From Candidatus Daviesbacteria bacterium GW2011_GWA2_42_7 (GTDB lineage: Bacteria; Patescibacteriota; Microgenomatia; Daviesbacterales; UBA10151): a stretch of 21,752 bases of DNA. A model generated the notes under the pieces. That model ran no database searches. It saw nothing but the letters and a program-made list of their open reading frames with translations, and was not told the origin of the DNA. Both the position numbers and the translations under genes were made by a program. Positions 15,263 through 21,752 of the stretch are shown here, in pieces (the first letter of the stretch is position 1; the number at the start of each line of letters is the position of its first letter). The stretch spans positions 1 to 21,752 of the forward strand of contig LCEJ01000018.1 of assembly GCA_000997105.1 (NCBI GenBank), in the 5' to 3' direction.

Positions 15263-16086
15263 AAAACCTCCTTGGGAACAAAACAAACCTTATATTAATT
15301 TCCCTGGTGATACTCCTTTTAGCGGGTGGGTTTTTTGCTTACCAGAAATTTGTGGTCCAAGGGGCTTCCCAACAAGTGGCAGAAGAGGTTGACCTGCCTT
15401 TTGATGCCGAAGGGCCATATGCTTTGCTTTTACCCCGGAGGGACGGCAATGCCCTGGTATTACGTATCAAACGGACTGCTTCTTACGACAATATTTCCTA
15501 TGAACTAGCCTATACCTCGGAAGGGATCGACCGGGGGGTTATGGGGACGATTAAAACCGATGACCGAAAAGGTGAATATGAACAGGAAATTTTGTTTGGC
15601 ACCTGCAGTAAAAATGTCTGCAAGTATGATAAAGATGTAGAAAACGGGACGCTAACTTTACATATCAGGAAAGGGAATTTAGCATACCGGATGGTTACCC
15701 AGTGGCACCTACAGAAACCTGATGTAGCCTTGGGTGTTTTAGCCTCCGGGGACGGGCATTTAACCTACAAACTTAGCTCCTCGGCAGGGGATTTATCGCT
15801 GCTTAAGTTTACTATTATTAATGATTTGTCCGGTGCCCCAAAGCTGCCGGACGGGAAAGTTGTAGTCGGTAAGGTGTATGGTATAAATACTCCGGAAGCA
15901 AAGAGTTTATATCCTGGGGCAGTTTCCATTGAGCAGGCTGAAGCTCCTTCCCAGGATAGTAAGATTGCCAGGTTTGATGAGGGGAAAAATGGATGGGTGG
16001 AATATGAGACAAAGATTGATGGCTCTAAACTTTCGGCCTTGTCTGATGGTGGAGGAGTGTTTGCTGTACTAACTCCCAGGGAATAG
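15259..16086 (+). CDS. Membrane-anchored hypothetical protein
   Basis: 275 residues from a TTG start overlapping the purF stop (TTGA), with AAAGG eight bases upstream. I do not recognise a family. One hydrophobic segment (about 11-28) is followed by GASQQVAEEVDLPFDAEGPYALLLPR. This suggests a single-pass anchor with the rest outside the cytoplasm, in a beta-rich domain (alternating hydrophobic strands, many Gly/Asp turns). Two cysteines in GTCSKNVCKYD could form a disulphide. It may be a surface or periplasm-like binding domain, but nothing in the neighbours fixes a role. Coupling to purF appears positional only. Confidence 0.7.
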   Translation: MKNLLGNKTNLILISLVILLLAGGFFAYQKFVVQGASQQVAEEVDLPFDAEGPYALLLPRRDGNALVLRIKRTASYDNISYELAYTSEGIDRGVMGTIKTDDRKGEYEQEILFGTCSKNVCKYDKDVENGTLTLHIRKGNLAYRMVTQWHLQKPDVALGVLASGDGHLTYKLSSSAGDLSLLKFTIINDLSGAPKLPDGKVVVGKVYGINTPEAKSLYPGAVSIEQAEAPSQDSKIARFDEGKNGWVEYETKIDGSKLSALSDGGGVFAVLTPRE

Positions 16087-16111
16087 AATATCCTACCGTG
16101 AAAATTACCCC

Positions 16112-16163
16112 TTGACCCTTCGGTAAACTCAGGGTCAACCCCGAATGTAAATGAGGGGTTGAC
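16112..16163 (+). repeat. Mutually exclusive stem-loops upstream of mraZ
   Basis: TTGACCCT (16112-16119) pairs perfectly with AGGGTCAA (16131-16138). The latter overlaps GTCAACCCC (16134-16142), which pairs perfectly with GGGGTTGAC (16155-16163). The middle strand can pair with only one partner at a time. The first hairpin has the CCCTGAG...CGAAGGG look of a common intergenic repeat, so it may be repeat debris rather than a switch. Confidence 0.5.
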
Positions 16164-16175
16164 GCGCTGTAAAAA

Positions 16176-16210
16176 ATGGTTCAATATGGTTATAGATGGT
16201 GAAAAACGGT
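16176..16210 (+). promoter_or_regulatory. Candidate MraZ operator: four TGGTN boxes at 10-bp period
   Basis: ATGGT ends at 16180, 16190 and 16200, and ACGGT ends at 16210. Written as boxes this is TGGTN-N5-TGGTN-N5-TGGTN-N5-CGGTG. Known MraZ operators upstream of mraZ are direct TGGGN repeats separated by five bases, so the architecture matches with T in place of the third G. It lies 100 bases before mraZ. A TTGACG (16159-16164) just upstream and TATAGA (16191-16196) inside the array could be promoter parts, though their spacing is not canonical. Confidence 0.55.
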
Positions 16211-16239
16211 GAGACGCACCATGCGGTGCATCTTTCCGT
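16206..16239 (+). repeat. Imperfect palindrome in the mraZ upstream region
   Basis: ACGG (16206-16209) pairs with CCGT (16236-16239), and GCACC (16216-16220) pairs with GGTGC (16225-16229) around ATGC, with near-complementary sequence between. The GAGACGCACC...GGTGC core resembles short palindromic intergenic repeats seen in other bacteria. It overlaps the last box of the candidate operator. The remaining 16240-16310 shows only a TGGGGCTGCCCA inverted motif. Confidence 0.45.
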
Positions 16240-16310
16240 CACAATGATATTAAAACCCTGAACTTGAGTGAAAGCGAATAGTTTGGGGCTGCCCAGAAAG
16301 ACAAATCACG

Positions 16311-16724
16311 GTGTTTTTGGGTGAATACCACATAAAGTTTACCGGGCAAGGCAGGATAGTTTTACCTAAGAAATTTAGGCAGAAACTTGAGGGAAACAGT
16401 TTGGTATTGAGCCGTGGGTTTGAATGGTGTATCTGGGGTTTCCCTGTCTCAGGTTGGGAAAAGGAGGCCGGTAAACAAATGGAGGTTTCGGCAACAGAGA
16501 GAGAGGCACGGGATTTAAGAAGGTATTTATTTTCGGCAGCAGAAGAGGTAGGGCTTGATAGCCAAGGTAGGTTTGTTATTCCAAAGCCGCTTCTTTTGTA
16601 TGCCAAGCTTCAAGATGAGGTTGTATTGGTTGGGACCGGAGACCATTTTGAGGTTTGGGACCCGGGTAGTTGGAAAAAGTTAGTTGATACGTTTGCGAAA
16701 GGAGAAAAAGATGATATTCATTAA
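16311..16724 (+). CDS. mraZ: Transcriptional regulator MraZ
   Basis: 137 residues from a GTG start that gives the family opening MFLGEYHIKFTGQGRIVLPK. Two SpoVT/AbrB-type DNA-binding repeats are present, with cores GQGRIVLPKKFRQKL (about 13-27) and DSQGRFVIPKPLLLYAKL (about 83-100). MraZ forms ring-like oligomers that bind tandem boxes upstream of its own gene and control the division and cell-wall cluster. A matching 10-bp-period array lies 100 bases upstream. The genes that follow are the expected FtsL-like protein, FtsI and Mur enzymes, but rsmH, normally next, is absent from this position. Confidence 0.93.
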   Translation: MFLGEYHIKFTGQGRIVLPKKFRQKLEGNSLVLSRGFEWCIWGFPVSGWEKEAGKQMEVSATEREARDLRRYLFSAAEEVGLDSQGRFVIPKPLLLYAKLQDEVVLVGTGDHFEVWDPGSWKKLVDTFAKGEKDDIH

Positions 16725-16778
16725 GTTTTTATTGAGATTATGGTTTGCACCGATTAGGTAAAAATAGTTTTACTGCCC

Positions 16779-17096
16779 ATGAAATATTTAAGACAAGAAG
16801 AAAAGAAAAGCCCTAAAACAAAAGCAAAGAGACTATTAAAAATTGCTGTGGTGTTTGTTTTGGCACTCATATTCCTGGAGCTATGGACAGTTAACCGCCT
16901 GTCTACTTATGGGGATAAGATACAAGGCTTAAAAGAGGCCCAGGCACGCTTGGAGCTTGAGAACCAGGTTTTAGAGAATGTAATAGCAGAGGAATCTTCG
17001 TTAAATGCGTTAGAGAAAAGGGCTACCATTCTAGGGTTTGGGAGCGTCAAGACTTTCCAATATCTAAATTCCCGGAACCTTGCTTCCCTGCGCTGA
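16779..17096 (+). CDS. FtsL/DivIC-like septum protein
   Basis: 105 residues: a basic cytoplasmic N-terminus, one transmembrane helix (about 19-37) and a heptad-patterned coiled coil (about 40-80, GDKIQGLKEAQARLELENQV). This is the architecture of FtsL and FtsB/DivIC. These small bitopic proteins activate the septal PBP complex. Sequence alone does not separate FtsL from FtsB. The position between mraZ and ftsI is that of ftsL, which is why I prefer it. It lies 54 bases after mraZ and 34 before ftsI. No strong Shine-Dalgarno is visible before the ATG. Confidence 0.75.
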   Translation: MKYLRQEEKKSPKTKAKRLLKIAVVFVLALIFLELWTVNRLSTYGDKIQGLKEAQARLELENQVLENVIAEESSLNALEKRATILGFGSVKTFQYLNSRNLASLR

Positions 17097-17130
17097 CTTG
17101 TGAAAGAATATAACAAGTTAAGGCGTCTTC

Positions 17131-18822
17131 ATGAGGTTTAAATTCTTAAAAGTTGTTTATATTTTTATATTTGCCGCGATTTCTATAAGGCTTTTTTATT
17201 GGCAGGTAATTATGTTTGATGAATTAAGTGTACGTGCAGAGCAGCAGCACCTGGTCTCTTTTCGCCTTGAAGCCCCGAGAGGCTCAATATTTTCTGCAGA
17301 CGGGGCACTAATGGGCTCAAATAAACCTTCTTTTTTATTATTCGGCTTACCGAAAATAATTAAAAACCCTGATGAGGCAGCTTTAAAGTTAGCCCAGGTA
17401 ATTGTTTCTGACCATAAGGAAATACAGGCTAAAAGGGAGGATATACGCTCTAAATTATCACAGGATTTATACTGGGTGATTTTGGAAAAAAGCATCAGTC
17501 TTGAGCTTAAGGGGGAGATTGAGAAAATAGATATAGAAGGGATAGGGTTTGAGAACATTGCATCGCGGCTTTATCCGGAAGGCTCATCCGCTGCCCATAT
17601 ATTAGGGTTTGTCGGGGCGGACGCAATGGGGAAACAAACCGGTTATTTTGGGGTTGAAGGCTTTTATAACGGGCAGCTAAAAGGTGTAGGGGGGATTTTA
17701 ACCGAAGAAAAAGATGCCAGAGGTTTGCCGATTTTAATGGGGAAATTCTTAAATAAGGAGCCCAAAAAAGGTAATGACCTTATTTTAAATATTGACAGGA
17801 CTGTGCAGTATACGGTGGAAAAGAATTTAAAAGCCGGGGTAGAAAAATACGGAGCCAAATCCGGCTCGGTGGTAGTAATGGATCCTAAGACCGGGGCAAT
17901 TTTGGCGATGGCATCTTTCCCTAACTATGATCCGGGTGATTTTGCCTCGTTCCCAAAAGAATATTTTAAAAACCCGATTGTGGCCGATTCATATGAGCCC
18001 GGTTCTACCTTTAAGGTTTTGGTGATGGCAGCGGCGCTTAATGAGAACCTGGTAAAACCTGATACTAAATGTGATAACTGCTCGGGCCCGGTGCAAATTT
18101 CAGGGTATACAATACGCACTTGGAATAATCAATACCAAAAAGAGCTTTCGATGACTGATGCAATTATCCATTCAGATAATACCGGTATGGTGTTTGCGGG
18201 AAAGAAACTTGGTGTGGATAAACTTTATGAATATATAAAAAGCTTTGGGTTCGGGACATTAACAGGGATTGATTTACAGGATGAAACAAGCCCTGATATC
18301 CGCCCGAAAAACGATTGGAGGGAGATTGATTTGGCAACCGCCTCTTTCGGACAAGGGATTGCTGTAACACCTATGCAGATAGTCCGGGCGGTAGGGGTTT
18401 TGGCTAACGGAGGAAAGTTAATGGAGCCTCAGGTGGTAAGTAAGATTCGGGATGAGGGGAGGGTGACGGAAATTAAGCCACGGGTTGTAAGGCAGCCGAT
18501 TTCAGAGGAAACTGCCAAGGCGGTGGCTTCAATAATGGTTGATGCTGTAGTAAAAGGCGAAGCCAGGGTGTTTGCCCCTAAGGGGTTTAAAATTGCCGGG
18601 AAAACCGGTACGGCTCAGATCCCTGTGGCGGGGCACTATGATGCCAATAAAACGATTGCCTCTTTTGTTGGTTTTGCCCCGGCGGATGACCCAAAATTTG
18701 TGATGCTGGTAAGATATGAGGAGCCAACATCCTCCATTTACGGGGCGGAAACGGCGGCCCCGACATTTTTTGAGATAGCCAAGGAGTTATTAGCCTATTA
18801 CAACATTGCTCCTACTGAATGA
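17131..18822 (+). CDS. ftsI: Class B penicillin-binding protein, FtsI-like transpeptidase
   Basis: 563 residues, normal length. A signal-anchor helix (about 7-25) is followed by the RGSIFSADG dimerisation-domain motif (from about 50). The transpeptidase domain has catalytic Ser292 in GSTFK (SxxK), SDN at 348-350 and KTGTAQ from 491. It cross-links septal peptidoglycan on the outer face. Its place after the FtsL-like gene and before murE is the ftsI slot of the dcw cluster. A CDNC pair (C314, C317) near the active-site domain could be a disulphide in the extracytoplasmic part. All catalytic motifs are intact. Confidence 0.93.
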   Translation: MRFKFLKVVYIFIFAAISIRLFYWQVIMFDELSVRAEQQHLVSFRLEAPRGSIFSADGALMGSNKPSFLLFGLPKIIKNPDEAALKLAQVIVSDHKEIQAKREDIRSKLSQDLYWVILEKSISLELKGEIEKIDIEGIGFENIASRLYPEGSSAAHILGFVGADAMGKQTGYFGVEGFYNGQLKGVGGILTEEKDARGLPILMGKFLNKEPKKGNDLILNIDRTVQYTVEKNLKAGVEKYGAKSGSVVVMDPKTGAILAMASFPNYDPGDFASFPKEYFKNPIVADSYEPGSTFKVLVMAAALNENLVKPDTKCDNCSGPVQISGYTIRTWNNQYQKELSMTDAIIHSDNTGMVFAGKKLGVDKLYEYIKSFGFGTLTGIDLQDETSPDIRPKNDWREIDLATASFGQGIAVTPMQIVRAVGVLANGGKLMEPQVVSKIRDEGRVTEIKPRVVRQPISEETAKAVASIMVDAVVKGEARVFAPKGFKIAGKTGTAQIPVAGHYDANKTIASFVGFAPADDPKFVMLVRYEEPTSSIYGAETAAPTFFEIAKELLAYYNIAPTE

Positions 18823-18830
18823 GGAAAGAT

Positions 18831-18874
18831 AAGGATTAGATGGAGGAGATGGAAAGGAAGGATTAGAGTATAAT
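18831..18874 (+). promoter_or_regulatory. Promoter module, copy B: paired GGATTAG plus TATAAT before murE
   Basis: GGATTAG at 18833-18839 and 18860-18866 (27 bp apart), then TATAAT at 18869-18874 and, after seven bases, the murE ATG. It is nearly identical to the module at 8154-8196 although the downstream genes are unrelated. It gives murE and the genes after it a promoter of their own inside the dcw cluster. Confidence 0.7.
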
Positions 18875-18881
18875 TAAGGCT

Positions 18882-20135
18882 ATGAAAAAACTTATAGTGT
18901 CAGTTTGGCAACTTTTTAAGAGAACCATCTTGGGGAAACTGATTCGGGCTTTGGCTCCGCAGTGGTTAGTAAATCTTTTATTACAGTTGCCTGTGGCGGT
19001 TACGGCAAATATTGTTTATGGATTTCCGTCAAGAACGATTAAAGCTATCGGTGTGACCGGTACGGATGGAAAAACTACAACGGTAAATATGATTTATAGA
19101 ATTTTAAAAGATGTCGGGTTTAAAGTTTCTATGGTCTCAACTACCAATACTGTTATTGGAGAAAAGTCATATGATACAGGATTTCATGTTACAAGCCCGC
19201 ACCAATTTACAGTTCAGGAACTTTTAAGAAAAGCAGCGCGCTTAGGGAGTGAATATATTGTTTTAGAAGTTACCTCTCACGGTCTGGATCAGCACCGATT
19301 TTTGGGGGTAAAGTTTGATGTTGGAGTATTGACTAATATTACCTATGAGCATCTTGATTACCATAAGACTTTTGAAAATTATAAGAAAGCTAAACTGAAG
19401 CTAATACGGAAAGTGAGATTTGCTGTAGTGAATCAGGGAATTAGGATGATTGGGGGAGTTAAGGGAAAGTTAGTAACTTTTGGATTAAAAGAGGGTGATT
19501 TTAATCAGAAAGATATTAACTTAAAACTTAAAGTACCCGGGGAGTACAATATTGAAAATGCGTTAGCTGCTTACTCTGTAGCTTCTGTTTTAGGTATTAA
19601 AAGGGAGGTTATAGTGAAATCACTGGAAAATTTTGATGGTGTAGCAGGAAGAATGGAAGAGGTTAAAAATAACCGGGGGGTTGAGGTTTTTGTTGATTTT
19701 GCCCATACACCGAACGGCTTGGAACAAGCCCTAAAGACTTTGAGAGACCAAACTAAAGGAAAACTGATTTCTATTATTGGGGCTGAAGGGCAAAGGGATG
19801 TTGAAAAGAGGCCGCTTTTGGGGGGGATTGCTGCTAAGTTAGCTGATATAGTGGTGGTAACAGCAGTAGACCCCAGGGGCCAACTTAAAAAAATTAATGC
19901 TCAGATTATGGAAGGAGCAAAAAAGGTAGGAGCAAAAGAAGGGTCCAATATCTTTGTCATAGACAACAGGCAAGAAGCGATTAACTTTGCCATAAATGAA
20001 CTGGCTAAAAAGGGTGATACGGTGGGGATTTTTGGCAAGGGACATGAGAAATCAATAAATTATACCGGAGTTGAGGAGCCTTGGTCAGATATAGAAGCTG
20101 TAAAATTAGCACTAAAAAATGGAAGACCTTGTTAA
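18882..20135 (+). CDS. murE: MurE-like UDP-MurNAc-tripeptide ligase lacking the usual N-terminal domain
   Basis: 417 residues against about 480-500 for typical MurE. The ATP-binding P-loop GVTGTDGKTTT (57-67) is intact. So are TSPHQFTVQELL, VLEVTSHGLDQHR, TNITYEHLDYHKTFENY, Lys171 in the carbamylated-lysine position, GRMEEV, VDFAHTPNGLEQAL and GAEGQRDVEKRP. The uridine-binding domain before the P-loop is replaced by about 55 basic and hydrophobic residues that may touch the membrane. The specificity loop reads VDPRGQ (329-334) instead of the DNPR seen with diaminopimelate. The Arg is kept but the third amino acid added is uncertain. TATAAT lies seven bases upstream; the stop overlaps the next gene by 17 bp. 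Confidence 0.85.
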   Translation: MKKLIVSVWQLFKRTILGKLIRALAPQWLVNLLLQLPVAVTANIVYGFPSRTIKAIGVTGTDGKTTTVNMIYRILKDVGFKVSMVSTTNTVIGEKSYDTGFHVTSPHQFTVQELLRKAARLGSEYIVLEVTSHGLDQHRFLGVKFDVGVLTNITYEHLDYHKTFENYKKAKLKLIRKVRFAVVNQGIRMIGGVKGKLVTFGLKEGDFNQKDINLKLKVPGEYNIENALAAYSVASVLGIKREVIVKSLENFDGVAGRMEEVKNNRGVEVFVDFAHTPNGLEQALKTLRDQTKGKLISIIGAEGQRDVEKRPLLGGIAAKLADIVVVTAVDPRGQLKKINAQIMEGAKKVGAKEGSNIFVIDNRQEAINFAINELAKKGDTVGIFGKGHEKSINYTGVEEPWSDIEAVKLALKNGRPC

Positions 20136-20697
20136 GCTTCTGGTTAGGGATTTAGGGGATGAAAGGGTCAAACAAAATATTGACCTTTCGGAACATATGG
20201 AAACCGGGTTGGGAGGCTTGGCCAGGGCTTTCTATATTGCCACTACAAAACGGGAGCTGATCCGGGTAGTACAGCTTTGCAAAGAATTAAAAATTAAGTA
20301 TTTGATAATGGGTACCGGGAGTAAGATGGCCCTTTCGGAGCAGGGGTTTGAAGGATTGGTTATAAAAAACAGGAGTGACAGTGTAAAGATTTTTGGGATT
20401 AAAGGAAAAGTTTCCCGTGCGGGGATAGGAATAGAAGAGGCTTTTTTAGAAGCTGACTCAGGAACCAGTATAGTAAGACTTTGTGAATACGCACAGTCCC
20501 AAGGATTAGGACTTGGGGGGTTAGAAGGATTAGGGACAATTGGGGGGTCAATACATGTCCTGCCTGTTTTGCGTGAGAAGATCCATCAGGTTAAGGTCAT
20601 AACTAAAAGCGGAACAATAAAAGAAAAGAATCTTAGGGAAATAACAAGAGAGGATATTGTTTTGTCCGTGGTTTTCCTTCTAAAAGCGAAAAAGTAG
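20119..20697 (+). CDS. Short MurB-like FAD-binding protein
   Basis: 192 residues against about 300 for MurB. The N-terminal half resembles the FAD-binding domain of UDP-N-acetylenolpyruvoylglucosamine reductase: METGLGGLARAFYIATTKREL (the T-x-x-GG-A block), YLIMGTGSKMALSEQGFEGLVI (the GxGSN-like loop, with Lys for Asn) and GLGGLEGLGTIGGSIH (equivalent to GLEGIPGTVGGA). The NAGAYG segment and the whole C-terminal substrate domain with the catalytic Ser and Glu are absent. It could bind FAD but is unlikely to be a complete MurB. Position between murE and murF supports descent from murB. A paired GGATTAG pattern (20503 and 20527) occurs in the codons of the glycine-rich loop. Confidence 0.65.
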   Translation: MEDLVKLLVRDLGDERVKQNIDLSEHMETGLGGLARAFYIATTKRELIRVVQLCKELKIKYLIMGTGSKMALSEQGFEGLVIKNRSDSVKIFGIKGKVSRAGIGIEEAFLEADSGTSIVRLCEYAQSQGLGLGGLEGLGTIGGSIHVLPVLREKIHQVKVITKSGTIKEKNLREITREDIVLSVVFLLKAKK

Positions 20698-20744
20698 AGT
20701 ATCAGGGGTATTCAGGGAATTATGGGAATTTGGGGGATATGAGA

Positions 20745-20750
20745 TATAAT
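20745..20750 (+). promoter_or_regulatory. -10 box of murF (leaderless-type)
   Basis: A perfect TATAAT with seven bases between it and the murF ATG. A GGATATGAGA stretch directly before it recalls the GGATTAGAG in front of the box at 18869. No -35 element is evident. Confidence 0.5.
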
Positions 20751-20757
20751 CTGAACT

Positions 20758-21752
20758 ATGGAGATTTCTAAACATCCGATTTGGAAAAATATAAGTCCTT
20801 TTAAAAAGCCAAAATTTAAAACAATTGCAAGCTGGGGTAATTTGGACCCAATTTTAAATATTCCGATGACCCTTCTAAAGATGAAGCCGGGTGTAAAAAA
20901 AGCAATCTTTGAGATGGGGATTGAGTACCCGGGAGAGATGGATTTTTACCTTTCAATGGTAAAACCTGCTACCGGGATTGTGACCAGGATATCGTTTGCG
21001 CACAGCCAATTTTTAGGCAGCTTAGAGGAAATTGTGAAAGAAAAAGGAAAGCTTATCAGACAACTCCCGAAAGAAGGTTTTGCCATCTTAAATTGGGATG
21101 ATATAAATGTCCGGAAGTTGGCAAAGGAGACAGAAGCCCAGGTTATCTTCTTTGGGACAAGTTCAAAAGAGTGCCATGTTTGGGCGAGTAATATAAAAAT
21201 TGAAAATAACCTTACCAGTTTTGAACTGAACTATGGTGTTGAAAGGGTAGAGGTTACCTGGAAACTTTTGGGCCGGCATTTTATTTATTCGGCGATGGCA
21301 GCAGCCTCTTTAGGTATTAGCCTTGGGTTAAGCCTTATAAATATTAAAAAAGGTTTGGAGAAGGTTGAACCTGCGCCCCACCGTTTACAGCTTTTGGAGG
21401 GGCTAAACGGATGGCTGGTTTTAGATGATACTTATAACTCGTCACCTGTGGCATTGGGGGAGGCGCTGGAGGTTTTAAATGAACTTCCTGCCCGAAGAAG
21501 GATTGTGGTGTTGGGGGAGATGAGGGAGCTTGGAAGCTACTCGGAGGGGTTGCACCGGCAACTTGCCCAAAATATATATAAGGATAAAATCGACCTTGTT
21601 TTTTTAGGCTCCGGGGATGCAGTATTTATCGCAGATGAGCTTTTGAAATTGGGGTTTCCTCCGGAAAGGGTAGAAGCAAATTTGTCAAACTCCCAAATAG
21701 TCTCTAAGGTCATCCGGGCTATAGGTCGCGGTGATTTAGTTTTGATAAAAGG
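20758..21752 (+). CDS. murF: MurF-like ligase without a P-loop, cut by the window end
   Basis: 331 codons are present and the frame is open at the right edge; the end reached (DLVLIKG) is the conserved VLVKGS-type motif, so little is missing. MurF adds D-Ala-D-Ala to the UDP-MurNAc-tripeptide. Recognisable are GNLDPILNIPMTLL, AIFEMGIEYPGEMD, ISFAHSQFLGSLEEIVKEKGKL with the lysine region, LLGRHFIYSAMAAA, LDDTYNSSPVALGEAL, VLGEMRELG and LVLIKG. Only about 20 residues precede the first of these, so the GxxGKT P-loop and the UDP-binding N-terminal domain are absent. A stop codon (20752-20754) blocks the frame six nt upstream. TATAAT seven bases before the ATG supports this start. Whether it is active is doubtful. 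Confidence 0.8.
   Translation, partial: MEISKHPIWKNISPFKKPKFKTIASWGNLDPILNIPMTLLKMKPGVKKAIFEMGIEYPGEMDFYLSMVKPATGIVTRISFAHSQFLGSLEEIVKEKGKLIRQLPKEGFAILNWDDINVRKLAKETEAQVIFFGTSSKECHVWASNIKIENNLTSFELNYGVERVEVTWKLLGRHFIYSAMAAASLGISLGLSLINIKKGLEKVEPAPHRLQLLEGLNGWLVLDDTYNSSPVALGEALEVLNELPARRRIVVLGEMRELGSYSEGLHRQLAQNIYKDKIDLVFLGSGDAVFIADELLKLGFPPERVEANLSNSQIVSKVIRAIGRGDLVLIK

Noticed and set aside
15765..16184. 139-codon minus-strand ORF overlapping the hypothetical protein
   Set aside because: Antisense to a coupled gene with a plausible anchor and domain; no start signal of its own.
1..21752. CRISPR array, transposase, integrase, toxin-antitoxin or defence system
   Set aside because: No regularly spaced repeats with unique spacers and no matching proteins were found. 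The GGATTAG pairs are dispersed, not arrayed.
1..21752. UGA recoded as glycine (alternative genetic code)
   Set aside because: TGA ends several genes exactly where the families end or where the next gene starts (for example 2904, 4962, 12509 and 15262).

Overview
The window looks like a chromosomal piece of a Candidate Phyla Radiation (Patescibacteria) bacterium, most likely of the Microgenomates group. This is a judgement from protein style, not a search. The signs are compact overlapping genes, GT39 and DUF4012 envelope proteins of the kind common in that group, a mraZ-ftsL-ftsI-mur cluster of short variant proteins, a single-chain glycyl-tRNA synthetase, and an isolated purF. TGA ends several genes (for example the GT39 gene, the GT2 gene, recO and purF), so UGA is not recoded as in Gracilibacteria or Absconditabacteria.

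Layout. 1-7.1 kb (+) is a tightly overlapping surface-polysaccharide operon: an O-antigen ligase/polymerase-like membrane protein, a GT39 membrane glycosyltransferase, three soluble glycosyltransferases (GT4, GT2, GT4) and an unrecognised protein with an HExxH metallopeptidase motif. 7.1-8.1 kb holds a degenerate interspersed repeat and rsmH on the minus strand. 8.2-11.6 kb (+) is a second polysaccharide block: a GT4 gene, an intact initiating sugar-phosphate transferase and a DUF4012 gene. The GT4 and DUF4012 genes are both broken by a frame change that coincides with an apparent internal loss of roughly 100 nt. 11.6-16.1 kb carries recO, glyQS, purF and a membrane-anchored hypothetical, with two strongly palindromic intergenic elements. 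16.1-21.75 kb is a division and cell-wall (dcw) cluster: an mraZ upstream region with a 10-bp-periodic array that looks like a MraZ operator, then mraZ, an FtsL-like gene, a class B PBP (ftsI), murE, a short MurB-like protein and a 3'-truncated MurF.

How the genes fit together. The two glycan blocks would initiate (polyprenyl-phosphate sugar transferase), extend (GT2/GT4/GT39) and polymerise or ligate (Wzy/WaaL-like) a surface polysaccharide. The dcw cluster supplies septal peptidoglycan synthesis and its regulator. RsmH, usually next to mraZ, lies 8 kb away on the opposite strand.

The most unusual signals are regulatory. Five genes have a -10 box only 6-9 nt before the start codon, which suggests leaderless transcripts. 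Two of these promoters (upstream of the broken GT4 gene and of murE) share a roughly 43-bp near-identical module with two GGATTAG copies 27 bp apart. A related paired copy lies inside the recO coding sequence. No tRNA, rRNA, CRISPR array, transposase or defence system was seen.
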